NCBI GenBank assembly: GCA_017621415.1
Contig: JAGATD010000007.1
Span: 1-63,605, forward strand
Reading direction: 5' to 3'
From: Clostridia bacterium
Lineage (GTDB): Bacteria; Bacillota; Clostridia; Oscillospirales; CAG-272
Length of the DNA stretch: 63,605 nucleotides
Shown here: positions 16,568-24,990 of the stretch, one piece after another
Layout of the letters: each line of letters begins with the position of its first letter
Position numbering within the stretch: the stretch's first letter is position 1
Program-made: the position numbers and the translations under genes
The notes under the pieces: model-generated
Seen by the model: only the letters and a program-made list of their open reading frames with translations
Told to the model about the DNA's origin: nothing
The model's database searches: none

Positions 16568-17822
16568 CGTTATGACCGCCTATCATTTTATTTCGCGCGA
16601 TAGCGGTTGCTCCTTCCGACAAATCAAGACCTCTGAACATAGCATTTTTACCGAATCTATCCTTAATTCCAAGTACCGTATGTTCTAACTTTTTCTCTCT
16701 TTCAACCTTTTCAAAGTCCGTAAATAAATCATATCCCTCACACCCTTCGTCTGCGATACCGCCAAAGCTGATACCAAGTCTGCGGATGGGAACGTCGCCA
16801 ACGACGTATTTTTCAAAAAGCAAATCTACTAACTCCTTGATATTGGAATATAAATTTGTGGCGTATGGCAACCTTAAATGCCCGCCCGTAGAAGCTATAA
16901 CGTCCTTTGAATATCCTACACATAAGCCAACGCTATTACAAATAACTTTTCGGCGCATCATTTCTTGACACCCTGCTAATGCCATTTCATACATAACGAT
17001 TAGAGCTTTATCGTAAGAATAATCCTCAAATAAAATTTGCGAGGACGATATTGACTTTGATTTTGGTTTATATGCCTTTATATCGGAAATAAGGCAACTC
17101 TCTCTACCGAGCGAGTGATCTCTCAGCAGTTCTGCATTTACTCCAAAAGCCTTATACAGTGTTTCTTCGGGCATATTTGCAACACCCGCCATATCATATA
17201 CTCCGTATCGTTCAAGCCGCCTCGCTGTACCGTTTGCCACCTGCCAAAAATCCGTTATGGGTTTATGATGCCATAAGGTTTCTTTGTATAGTTTTTCCGT
17301 TAGAAATCCTATATGGTCTTTCGTATGCTTTGCCGTTATATCAAGTGCTACTTTGGCAAGATATAAATTTGTGCCGATGCCTGCGGCTGCCGGAATATAC
17401 TTTCTCTCTGCTATCTGGTTAATTAGAAATTTAGCGAAAGTCCTCGCATCCATATTGTAAAGGGATAAATAATCCGTAACATCAAGAAATGCCTCGTCAA
17501 TAGAATATACGTGTATATCGTTTGGATCAATATAGTCGAGGTATATATCATAAATATCTGCGGCATACTCAATGTACTTTTTCATACGCGGTTTTGCAAC
17601 TAAGAAACGTATGTTTTTGGGAATTTCGCTCATTCTACAGCGGTTTTTGACACCTAAAGTTTTCATTTTAGGCGATATAGCAAGGCAAAGTGCATTTGTT
17701 CCTCTGCTTTCGTCTGCTACTACAAGATTGGTTTCAAAAGGATTTAATCCTCTCTCCGCACACTCTACCGAAGCAAAAAAGCATTTCATATCTATACAAA
17801 AATATGTTCTCCGCTTGCTCAT
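16560..17822 (-). CDS. Y-family translesion DNA polymerase (UmuC/DinP-like)
   Basis: Error-prone DNA polymerase of 420 residues. The N-terminus TYFCIDMKCFFASVE and the motif VYSIDEAFLDVTDY near residue 105 carry the catalytic acidic residues of Y-family polymerases. It follows the UmuD-like and LexA-like genes on the same strand, so it forms an SOS-type mutagenesis operon with YolD downstream. It is missing from element B. Confidence 0.92.
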   Translation of the reverse strand: MSKRRTYFCIDMKCFFASVECAERGLNPFETNLVVADESRGTNALCLAISPKMKTLGVKNRCRMSEIPKNIRFLVAKPRMKKYIEYAADIYDIYLDYIDPNDIHVYSIDEAFLDVTDYLSLYNMDARTFAKFLINQIAERKYIPAAAGIGTNLYLAKVALDITAKHTKDHIGFLTEKLYKETLWHHKPITDFWQVANGTARRLERYGVYDMAGVANMPEETLYKAFGVNAELLRDHSLGRESCLISDIKAYKPKSKSISSSQILFEDYSYDKALIVMYEMALAGCQEMMRRKVICNSVGLCVGYSKDVIASTGGHLRLPYATNLYSNIKELVDLLFEKYVVGDVPIRRLGISFGGIADEGCEGYDLFTDFEKVEREKKLEHTVLGIKDRFGKNAMFRGLDLSEGATAIARNKMIGGHNGE

Positions 17823-17830
17823 TCTACCAC

Positions 17831-18178
17831 CTACATTTTTCTCTGAAAACCTACCAATCTGCCGTGAAGCGTATAGTCTGTAACATAAGTATCTTCACCC
17901 GTTCCTATTTCTCTGCGTAACTTGACACGCTTTCTATCCTTGAATATTCTGCGTACCATTGTTTCGCCCTCTGCGGATACTGCTACAATATCGCCATTCT
18001 CGAATTTCTCTGTCCTATAAAAAAATAGTAAATCTCCATCGTGAATACCAGCGTTTATCATACCATTTCCGTTTACTGTCATTACAAAGAGGTCTTTTTC
18101 GCTTACATTTTCGTCAACGTTCAAATAAGATGCGTCGGCATATATGTAGCCTTCTGGTTTACTAAAATCTACAAGCAT
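17831..18178 (-). CDS. UmuD/S24-like protein without Ser-Lys dyad
   Basis: A 115-residue protein with the S24 peptidase fold pattern (VNGNGMINAGIHDGDLLFF, then GDIVAVSAEGETMVRRIF). In active LexA/UmuD proteins the first motif carries the nucleophilic serine (GxSM) and the second the lysine (..VKR). Here the serine position is glycine (GNGM) and the lysine position is arginine (VRR), so self-cleavage is not expected. It may act only as a polymerase accessory subunit. The start overlaps the end of the LexA-like gene. Confidence 0.8.
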   Translation of the reverse strand: MLVDFSKPEGYIYADASYLNVDENVSEKDLFVMTVNGNGMINAGIHDGDLLFFYRTEKFENGDIVAVSAEGETMVRRIFKDRKRVKLRREIGTGEDTYVTDYTLHGRLVGFQRKM

Positions 18179-18831
18179 TAAAGCACCTCCTTCGTGGGTG
18201 AATGAATTACGTTATCAACTACACCAAGTATCTCCCAGTCGCCTTTAGGGTGAATATCCTTATAAAGAGCTTCGCCGTTTTCATCAACTTCGTCATTAGC
18301 GGCTTTCAAATAATATTTGCCGCGCTTGCACGCAAGTATTTTTGCTGTAGCTTCTTCGTTATAATTCACTCTTGCTATTACAACCTCACCGATATTTGCC
18401 GTATTCTGAACGCGCACTACCATTAAATCACCGTCAAAAATACCTCGTTTAATCATACTGTTACCTTTTGCTTTCAGTATGAAATGTTCTTCACTACCGA
18501 ATATTTCTACCGGGAGCGCAACGGTGGCGGTGATGTTCTCTACTGCAAGGACAGGCTCGCCACAAGGACAAGTGCCTACGATAGAAGCATTGATAGATTC
18601 TCCTACAGCCAAATTATCAGGAACAGATATAGTACGCTTATTGCCGTGAGCTTCAAGTTCTATCAATCCGCGTTCCTCAAGAACTCCTACAAGACTTGAT
18701 ACCCAAGCCGTAGAATTGATGTCGCAAGCATTCGCTATTTCCCTATAGGTCGGGGAACGTCTTTCAGTCGAATGACAATCACAAATATATTGATAAACCT
18801 CATTCAGCTTTACTTCATCTATCCTTTTCAT
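18178..18831 (-). CDS. LexA-like SOS repressor of element A
   Basis: A 217-residue transcriptional repressor. The N-terminal winged-helix region (RRSPTYREIANACDI) resembles LexA. The cleavage-site region TCPCGEPVLA precedes an S24 domain with the intact GNSM serine and EEATAKIL lysine. ATG 18831 follows AAAGG; the frame extends to 18909 but lacks a site there. The relative in element B is at 33677-34327. A GAAC/GTTC palindrome lies 27 bp upstream, which implies autoregulation. It probably ties element induction to DNA damage. Confidence 0.85.
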   Translation of the reverse strand: MKRIDEVKLNEVYQYICDCHSTERRSPTYREIANACDINSTAWVSSLVGVLEERGLIELEAHGNKRTISVPDNLAVGESINASIVGTCPCGEPVLAVENITATVALPVEIFGSEEHFILKAKGNSMIKRGIFDGDLMVVRVQNTANIGEVVIARVNYNEEATAKILACKRGKYYLKAANDEVDENGEALYKDIHPKGDWEILGVVDNVIHSPTKEVL

Positions 18832-18857
18832 AATGTCTGCCTTTCTGCGTTCATAAG

Positions 18858-18872
18858 CGAACACCGTGTTCG
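18858..18872. promoter_or_regulatory. LexA-type operator upstream of the repressor gene (A)
   Basis: CGAACACCGTGTTCG is a 15-bp palindrome matching the Gram-positive SOS-box arms CGAAC/GTTCG, with one extra central base compared with the 14-bp Bacillus consensus. The same palindrome type occurs at 34353-34365 in front of the element B repressor. Confidence 0.65.
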
Positions 18873-18940
18873 TTGATAATATAATACCACAGAAATCTCT
18901 ATTTGTCAACAGGTTTTAAGATGAAAAATATTGTGAATTT

Positions 18941-19150
18941 TTAGGTGTCTGTTTTTTCGGACACCTTTTTCTTTTCAGGACGATCTCTCGCCCTACGCTT
19001 ATGGTAATTATCTATGTGTTCGGACAATACCTTGTCAAGCACCGTAGCCCATATTTTCATATCATCAGAATGGACTTGTGACACATCAGGAACACCGTTA
19101 ATAAATACCTTTATGCCTGTTTTGTTGCTTGGCAACTGTATTTCCTGCAA
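18941..19150 (-). CDS. Conserved small protein upstream of the LexA-like repressor
   Basis: About 69 residues, of unknown function; the relative is at 34433-34636. Shared pattern: ETG..VFI.GEPD / KTGIKVFINGVPD, then a helix with ATVL and a lysine-rich tail ending in DT. TTG 19150 is chosen because GGGGTG lies eight bases upstream, and element B uses a TTG start in the same place. First gene of the leftward control operon. Confidence 0.6.
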   Translation of the reverse strand: MQEIQLPSNKTGIKVFINGVPDVSQVHSDDMKIWATVLDKVLSEHIDNYHKRRARDRPEKKKVSEKTDT

Positions 19151-19181
19151 GGTTTTCACCCCCTTTCTTATCGGCACTTAA

Positions 19182-19251
19182 ACTATACCTCATTTTTGAA
19201 GAAAAAGGAACTTATACAACTTGACACTTTTAGCAATTTTATGGAGAGTTT
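19182..19251 (-). promoter_or_regulatory. Control-operon promoter with shared repeats (A)
   Basis: On the minus strand the block CTAAAAGTGTCAA (19222-19234) and a second, weaker half-repeat 20 bp away precede TTCAAAAATGAGG and the -10 TATAGT (19187-19182). Arrangement and sequence match the late promoter at 14930-15000, so both operons may respond to the same regulator. Confidence 0.5.
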
Positions 19252-19701
19252 TGGTTTTGAGATAAATGGAAATAATGCTGTGGAATTACTTATCCCTTAT
19301 ACAACATAATCTTAGCCTTATTCGTCCTACCTTTCGGTAGGGTATGGTATCAGAAAAAGCCGTTTCAGTCAAGGTGAAAAAATAAAGCTGATAATTTTGA
19401 AAATAACAGACGAAAATACATTATTTTTTCGGTCTGCAAGACTAAAAAATGAAAGAAGCCTTGACAGCTACGGCTTTTCCCGATAAATCTCCCTTGTCGA
19501 AAGGTTCGACAAAGGAGAGGAATAAAAAAATAAGGATAAGTATGTGTTGTGATTATAGTCTGTATAGATTGAATTTTCACAATATAAGATTGCTCTTTGA
19601 AAAGTTAAAGAAGAAACCAAAAACTCGCAAGTCGTATCAGTTCCATTTTTAACGAAATTGGTATATGCTTAATAAAAAAACATCTTACAGGAGGTAAAGA
19701 A
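19252..19701 (+). promoter_or_regulatory. Leader region of serine recombinase A with conserved stem-loop
   Basis: This is a gene-free stretch of about 450 bp. Part of it is conserved in front of the element B recombinase: a TATCAGAAAAAGC-like block (about 19349), TTGACAGCT (19462-19470), and a stem-loop with arms TTGTCGAA/TTCGACAA (19494-19517), where B has TTTGTCGA/TCGACAAAG. It may be a regulated 5' leader or a recombination-protein binding region. A short hairpin CCTACC/GGTAGG lies near 19330. Confidence 0.45.
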
Positions 19702-21222
19702 ATGAAAACAGGTGTAATCTATGCTCGATATTCAAGCGAGCGCCAGACCGAGCAATCCATTGAAGGTCAGATTAGAGAGTGTATGGAGTACGCAGAACGA
19801 AACGATATAATTATTGTTGATAGTTATATCGACAGAGCTATGACGGGTACGAATGACAATAGAACAGACTTTCAACGAATGCTAAAAGATGCACAGAAAG
19901 GTGCGTGGGACGTTGTTCTTGTATATAAGTTCGACAGATTTTCCCGAAACAAATACGAAGCGGCTATACACAAAAAGACACTAAAGGATCACGGCATAAT
20001 GCTCGTGTCTTGTAAAGAACATATCCCGGAAGGCCCGGAGGGCGTTATCCTTGAGTCATTACTTGAAGGTATGGCAGAATACTACTCTTTGGAGCTTGCA
20101 CAAAAAGTTAGCAGAGGTCAGCGTGAAAGCCGCATCAAAGGCAATTATGCCGGTGGTGGCATTCCATACGGCTACAGAGTGGAAAACAAAAAATTCCTTA
20201 TAAACGAGGACGAAGCGGCTGTAGTCGTGCGGATATTTGAAATGTACGCAGCGGGAGTCTTTGGCAAGAATATCATTAAAACATTAACCGATGAAGGAAT
20301 TATGCACCGCAAAGGAAAGCCCTTTACTAAAAACATTATTTATGGTATATTACAAAACTCGCGTTACGTGGGTGTGTATAATCATAAGGTAGAGGGCGAA
20401 TACACCAATACATTCCCTCGCATTGTTCCCCAGCACCTATTTGACACCGTACAAACAATCGTTGCAGGAAACCGCCTCGGCAGACGAGCGCAAGAGGATG
20501 TTGTTTACCTTTTGAAAAACAAAATGAAGTGTGGATACTGCAAAAAGCCCATCACTTCTGATGCCGGAACATCTATGAATGGAACGGTTATGCGGTATTA
20601 TAAATGCGGCTTGAAAAAGCAGGACACGAAATTATGCCGCAAAAAATCCATTCGTAAAGAAATACTTGAACAGCTTATAATTGACACCACCGTAAAAGTG
20701 CTTGATAATCCCGAAACAGTTGATCTGATTACTGCAAAGATTTTTGAAGCACACGAACAGAAGTTAAAAGACACCTCGATTCTCAATCTGCTTGAAGCAG
20801 AACGGGATAAGCTACGAAAGGCGTTAGATAATATGCTTAATGCCGTAGCACAAGGAATTATCACAAGTTCCACGAAACAACGCATAGAACAACTTGAGGC
20901 GGCGCTTGAAGAAGCCGAAGGTAAACTACTCGTAGAACGAGCTAAGAGCAAAGTTCAGATAACTCCGGCTGATATAAAACGCTTTATCTATAAAGCATTA
21001 AAAAAAGAGCCGCGATTGATGATACGACTACTTATCAAAGAAATTATCTTATACGACGACAAAGTGGAGGTATACTACAACTTCATAGATAAGAAAAGAC
21101 CTGATGACTTAGAGCATCAGGCCTTTTGTATTTATAGCGAAGATTGCGATATTAACCCTCAAGACTTTGGCTTTAGATACAACGCTAAAGGGGCAAAATT
21201 TGTATTGGAAATGTACTTCTAA
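19702..21222 (+). CDS. Large serine recombinase (integrase of element A)
   Basis: A 506-residue site-specific recombinase. The resolvase domain starts GVIYARYSSERQ, with the catalytic serine in RYSS. A recombinase domain follows (GGGIPYGYRVENKKF), then a zinc ribbon (CGYCKK...CRKK) and a coiled-coil C-terminus rich in Glu/Leu. It is on the strand opposite to the rest of element A, at its right edge. It has AGGAGG upstream and a terminator hairpin downstream. It is clearly related to the recombinase at 35820-37355. Confidence 0.92.
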   Translation: MKTGVIYARYSSERQTEQSIEGQIRECMEYAERNDIIIVDSYIDRAMTGTNDNRTDFQRMLKDAQKGAWDVVLVYKFDRFSRNKYEAAIHKKTLKDHGIMLVSCKEHIPEGPEGVILESLLEGMAEYYSLELAQKVSRGQRESRIKGNYAGGGIPYGYRVENKKFLINEDEAAVVVRIFEMYAAGVFGKNIIKTLTDEGIMHRKGKPFTKNIIYGILQNSRYVGVYNHKVEGEYTNTFPRIVPQHLFDTVQTIVAGNRLGRRAQEDVVYLLKNKMKCGYCKKPITSDAGTSMNGTVMRYYKCGLKKQDTKLCRKKSIRKEILEQLIIDTTVKVLDNPETVDLITAKIFEAHEQKLKDTSILNLLEAERDKLRKALDNMLNAVAQGIITSSTKQRIEQLEAALEEAEGKLLVERAKSKVQITPADIKRFIYKALKKEPRLMIRLLIKEIILYDDKVEVYYNFIDKKRPDDLEHQAFCIYSEDCDINPQDFGFRYNAKGAKFVLEMYF

Positions 21223-21319
21223 ATCAAGGGTGCAAGAGTGCAAGAATACCAAGATTTCATCAATTTCAGCACTCTCGCATTACAAAAATTTCAGAAAAAA
21301 ACGCCTGTTTTTTTTACCC

Positions 21320-21344
21320 CATATTACTATATAATAGTAATATG
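21320..21344. other. Perfect 25-bp palindrome after recombinase A, possible attachment site
   Basis: Arms CATATTACTAT / ATAGTAATATG around a 3-bp ATA centre. A palindrome with the same ATTAC/GTAAT core and ATA centre lies at the matching place after recombinase B (37533-37555). Serine integrase sites are near-palindromic and lie next to the integrase gene, so this is a candidate attR or crossover region. No left-end partner was found. Confidence 0.4.
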
Positions 21345-21392
21345 ACTCCCACGAAATTAGCAGTTCAAATAGGGATTGATTAAGTAGACCAG

Positions 21393-21430
21393 TTCGGAGG
21401 TTCATAACGAACCTCCGAATTTTCTTTATT
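21393..21430 (+). terminator. Terminator after recombinase A
   Basis: Stem TTCGGAGGTT / AACCTCCGAA followed by TTTTCTTTATT. Placed about 170 bp after the recombinase stop. The rest of 21223-21714 holds only the palindrome at 21320, some GGGCAAAAA-type repeats near 21500 and a second hairpin at 21605. Confidence 0.7.
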
Positions 21431-21604
21431 CTACGGGCTTTTTCGGGCTTTTGGGTGTCTGCACCGCCTCGAAAACGTCCGCTATTTTTTTGCCCAAAAT
21501 CGGGCAAAAATCGGGTACGACCACATGTTTGACCACATTTGTCACGAAAAAGCTATATTCCATAAGGGTTTTCGACACTTTGCAATTTTTATTTTATGCA
21601 AAAT

Positions 21605-21640
21605 GACGGCGGTCCTCTGCTTTGAGAACCGCCGTTTTAA
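21605..21640. terminator. Terminator downstream of the 21715-24256 gene pair
   Basis: GACGGCGGT pairs with ACCGCCGTT across an 14-nt loop, followed by T residues on the plus strand. It can serve the minus-strand gene ending at 21715, although the T-run there is weaker. Confidence 0.55.
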
Positions 21641-21714
21641 GTTTTTAGGATAGCTTTTTCTTTGTTTTCTGCGATGCAATATCTGCACTTTAGTTTTGCA
21701 TTAAGCTGAAAATA

Positions 21715-22809
21715 TTATTGCTTCGATTCAATCCACAAATAGAAGTTTTCCAAGGCATCAAGCATCAACCCTCCTACCTCATGCCTCAAAAATGTATCTT
21801 GATTGATACCTTTTGATTCAAAACATTCGAAGAGTTTCCTGTTAAAATCGTATTCTTCACTGAATGCAATAAAGTCTTGTGTATTAACTTTAGATAGCCT
21901 TTCTTTATCAATCAAATTGTGCAATACAAAAGCTATACTCATTTTATATCTGATCGTATCTATATGCTCCACTGTTTTCAGATTTTCAGTAAGCAAAGAT
22001 ATATAGTGTAATACCACGGGATATCTAATAAATGGTATACAATTATATTCCAAACATGAAATGATAACATCTATTGCTTGTTGTATACATCCATACACCA
22101 GCATGAAGAATTTGTACGCATCTGATTTGGAGTCATCTATCATATAGTCGTTTTCTGTTAGAGCCTCAGCAAACCGCGTCTTAAAATCAAGGTTTCTATC
22201 ATCGCTTTCGGAAAAACGAACTAAATCCTCTATATCGCTTCTGGCATGACTCAAAATATCATCGAGAGTATTACATTTTGAGAAAAAATCTTTTAGACCT
22301 TCAATGTCGATAAATAAACTTGCAAACGTGCGCTCTCCAAGTTCAAAAAACTCTTTAGATGAAGCATACTGATTGAACAATCTCAAAGGCACTACAAATA
22401 TGCTACCTTGACAATTTTCAATTATTTTAATGTCATCTTCAGCTGTTTTCCCAATTTGACCGTACAATGTATGAGATGCTTTTCCGTCTGCTAAGTTTTT
22501 GCAAATAGAAGAATATTTACTAAGCGGATCATCTACAATATGCTGCTGTCCAATAAGAAGAAACGGAAGATGCTCATTATCATCATAATCCAAATAAGTG
22601 GCTGCCGTAAAAACATAACTCTCATCACCCGAAAATCCAAACGCCAGATACAATCGGACAACATCCATATGCCTGTACCAAAACAAATTTATTTCATCTA
22701 ACGCCTGAACAGAAAAGTCAGTTTTTAACTTCGGCAATAATTTCTGAAGCAATGTTTTATATTCAATTTGTATTTGCGTCATCTTCTCCATTAAAAGATT
22801 TGATTTCAA
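21715..22809 (-). CDS. Unrecognised protein, second gene of a possible defence pair
   Basis: About 364 residues, largely helical, with no membrane segment and no motif I recognise. The TTG at 22809 sits nine bases after AGGAGG; a TTG at 22815 is only three bases after it. The start lies inside the 3' end of the upstream DUF5677-like gene (about 47-bp overlap), so the two are translationally coupled. It lies on a mobile insertion next to a RloA/RloB pair. Function unknown. Confidence 0.65.
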   Translation of the reverse strand: MKSNLLMEKMTQIQIEYKTLLQKLLPKLKTDFSVQALDEINLFWYRHMDVVRLYLAFGFSGDESYVFTAATYLDYDDNEHLPFLLIGQQHIVDDPLSKYSSICKNLADGKASHTLYGQIGKTAEDDIKIIENCQGSIFVVPLRLFNQYASSKEFFELGERTFASLFIDIEGLKDFFSKCNTLDDILSHARSDIEDLVRFSESDDRNLDFKTRFAEALTENDYMIDDSKSDAYKFFMLVYGCIQQAIDVIISCLEYNCIPFIRYPVVLHYISLLTENLKTVEHIDTIRYKMSIAFVLHNLIDKERLSKVNTQDFIAFSEEYDFNRKLFECFESKGINQDTFLRHEVGGLMLDALENFYLWIESKQ

Positions 22810-24256
22810 AACCAATCACCTCCTCAAATAGCGCTTTTGGCAAAGAATATAACTCGTCTAAAAATGATAAAGTTTTATTCATCACCATCACGCAATCAGG
22901 CATTACAGATTTTAAAACTATTATATCATCAATGTCAGGAATGCAGTGATATTGATGAGCAGGATTGTTGCATTTTAATAACGAAGATTCTCTAATAGCG
23001 CCCCACAAACCATGCTCAAAAGAAGAATCATAGTCATAATATAAACCGTATAAAAGTTTTTCGTCTACACTATCAAATTTTTCTCTAATGCCCTGTTTAT
23101 TAAAATATCCTGTATCCATATTAATGAATTCTTCCTCCTTAAACTCATTAACAATTGCCTCGATATATCCTTGATCGAAATGGGGTTCACCTTCTGCACC
23201 AAACTCTCTATGCTTTGCCAGCACAAGCTTATAACTTCCTAACCCATACAGTTTATAATCTTTCCATATATTCTCGTGATTAGCTTCATTTTTCACAAGA
23301 TACTTCATCATCATGTAATTCTCGATGAGCCCTCTTACACAATTTCTACCGGAGATAGAATTAAACAAGTTGTGCTCATACGCTTCTTTCAATCGCTTAT
23401 AGGAATACGTAGCTATCCCCAACAAAACATTCATTTTATCTTCAAGAGGAGATACTGCAACATATAGTTCAGATAAATACTCGAAAATCTTATGAAGTTT
23501 TTCCATGTATTCATCAATGTCACGTTTTTCAATTGGGAACTCAAGTGTATAAAGTGTGCATTCTGTCATTTCACTAATTCTCCTCCAAAAATTTTGTATA
23601 TATATTGAATCGGGTTCTTCGAAATTTAGCATCATCATCTCAAGAGATCTAACACTCGGTCTTACCATTCGCATCTCCTCAGCGCCATGAGATAGTCGAG
23701 GATAACTCGTAATAAGTTCGATTTGCTGTTTTGGTAAATGCATTCTGCCTTTAAGCAAATAATAGTAAAGGGCAACAAATCTAATGTCGGTTGACTCATG
23801 GGTTTGATGCCCCATTATCTTTTTCATCGTGTCGGTTAATGCATCACATCTCTCCTCTATGCTCAAATCAACCATAAAGAAAGCCTCGCAGAATTCAGGA
23901 TTATCACTTTCTGTAGCTATAACAGTTAACGGAGCAAGAACTTCACGTCCGATCTCACCTATTATGAAATTATAGAATTTCTTTTGAATGTCCGATTCCA
24001 ATTTTAATATTTGAGATAACCTCGCTGTAGACAAGTCAGGTGCTAACTTATGCAACTCCAAAATTATTTTATATAGTTTGTTTAATCCTTCATTGCGCCC
24101 CAATGTGTGCAATATCAAGCCAATCCAAACATACTCCGGCATGCGACCGTATGTCCAAGACTTTTCATCAGATAACTCTTGCATTAACGGTATAGAATTG
24201 ATGGGAGTAATGAATTTTCCCTTTTTCAATTTATGATCTGATAACTTGCTTTTCAT
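22763..24256 (-). CDS. DUF5677-like protein, first gene of a possible defence pair
   Basis: A 497-residue helical protein. The C-terminal half (about 290-480, NCVRGLIENYMMMKYL and later residues) looks like the DUF5677 family, whose function is unknown. The first half is not recognised. ATG 24256 has AAGGAG six bases upstream; the longer frame to 24289 lacks one. Terminator-like hairpins separate it from the RloA/RloB genes, so it has its own promoter or depends on read-through. It may be part of an anti-phage system; that is inference from location. Confidence 0.6.
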   Translation of the reverse strand: MKSKLSDHKLKKGKFITPINSIPLMQELSDEKSWTYGRMPEYVWIGLILHTLGRNEGLNKLYKIILELHKLAPDLSTARLSQILKLESDIQKKFYNFIIGEIGREVLAPLTVIATESDNPEFCEAFFMVDLSIEERCDALTDTMKKIMGHQTHESTDIRFVALYYYLLKGRMHLPKQQIELITSYPRLSHGAEEMRMVRPSVRSLEMMMLNFEEPDSIYIQNFWRRISEMTECTLYTLEFPIEKRDIDEYMEKLHKIFEYLSELYVAVSPLEDKMNVLLGIATYSYKRLKEAYEHNLFNSISGRNCVRGLIENYMMMKYLVKNEANHENIWKDYKLYGLGSYKLVLAKHREFGAEGEPHFDQGYIEAIVNEFKEEEFINMDTGYFNKQGIREKFDSVDEKLLYGLYYDYDSSFEHGLWGAIRESSLLKCNNPAHQYHCIPDIDDIIVLKSVMPDCVMVMNKTLSFLDELYSLPKALFEEVIGFEIKSFNGEDDANTN

Positions 24257-24317
24257 TGTTACTCCTTTTCTTTGTTTACTGCGTCTCAAATTTTGAGGCG
24301 TTATTCTTTGTTATGAA

Positions 24318-24353
24318 AGAGGCGATTCTCGTAAAAAACGAGAATCGCCTTTA
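24318..24353. terminator. Strong palindromic terminator between two defence units
   Basis: AGGCGATTCTCGT pairs perfectly with ACGAGAATCGCCT around AAAAA. A smaller palindrome with arms CTCAAA/TTTGAG lies at 24283-24298. They separate rloB (stop 24361) from the next gene on the minus strand. Confidence 0.65.
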
Positions 24354-24360
24354 TGGAACA

Positions 24361-24990
24361 TTACTCCGAAAGAGCCTTGTTAAGTGTCTTTATCCATCTT
24401 AAATCATCGGACTCAAACCTTTCAATAAAGTCCATAAAATTAGTGCTACTCGTTGTCTGATCTCCACGGTTAATATTTGCAATTCTAAGCTTCATCGCCT
24501 CATAGTTGGTCCTGGTGATCTTTCTACAAATCGCTTTCACTTGATCTTCATGAGCGTCATAATCCGCCACTCCCGTCAAATCGCAAATCAAAGGAGCGTT
24601 TGTCCTCTTTGACTGTGTGGTTAACATTACATCTCCAAAATGTGAAAGAATGATCTGCATGGTACACGGATTAGCAAAAATCACCACCTTGCTTGATGCA
24701 GAGGTCTTGTTGTGAAACTCATTGATTTTCCTTTTGACTTGCGCATATTCTCTGTACGGAGCTTTATCCGTGTCACAGAAAACAAGAATCGCTGAATAGC
24801 TATTATTGTTATATTCGTTCTGATATCTCGGGAATATATTGGACGCACTTTTTACGTTTATGGGAACAAAGTCATAAACATCTTTCCATACTCGTAATTC
24901 CTCAAGCCGGTTTATATAAGAATGATCCTCTAACCCCTCACAGATAATGCAGATTTTCTGTTTTTTACTGATTTGAGGAAGATTAGCCAT
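24361..24990 (-). CDS. RloB-like Toprim-type protein (AbiL-like partner)
   Basis: A 209-residue protein of the RloB type. IICEGLEDHSYINRLEE near the N-terminus and AILVFCDTDKAP match the Glu and DxD positions of Toprim-like nucleases. ATG 24990 follows AGGAGG with good spacing and overlaps the rloA stop by 8 bp; the longer frame runs into rloA. RloA/RloB and AbiL pairs are linked to phage resistance, with RloB probably the effector nuclease. Confidence 0.75.
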   Translation of the reverse strand: MANLPQISKKQKICIICEGLEDHSYINRLEELRVWKDVYDFVPINVKSASNIFPRYQNEYNNNSYSAILVFCDTDKAPYREYAQVKRKINEFHNKTSASSKVVIFANPCTMQIILSHFGDVMLTTQSKRTNAPLICDLTGVADYDAHEDQVKAICRKITRTNYEAMKLRIANINRGDQTTSSTNFMDFIERFESDDLRWIKTLNKALSE

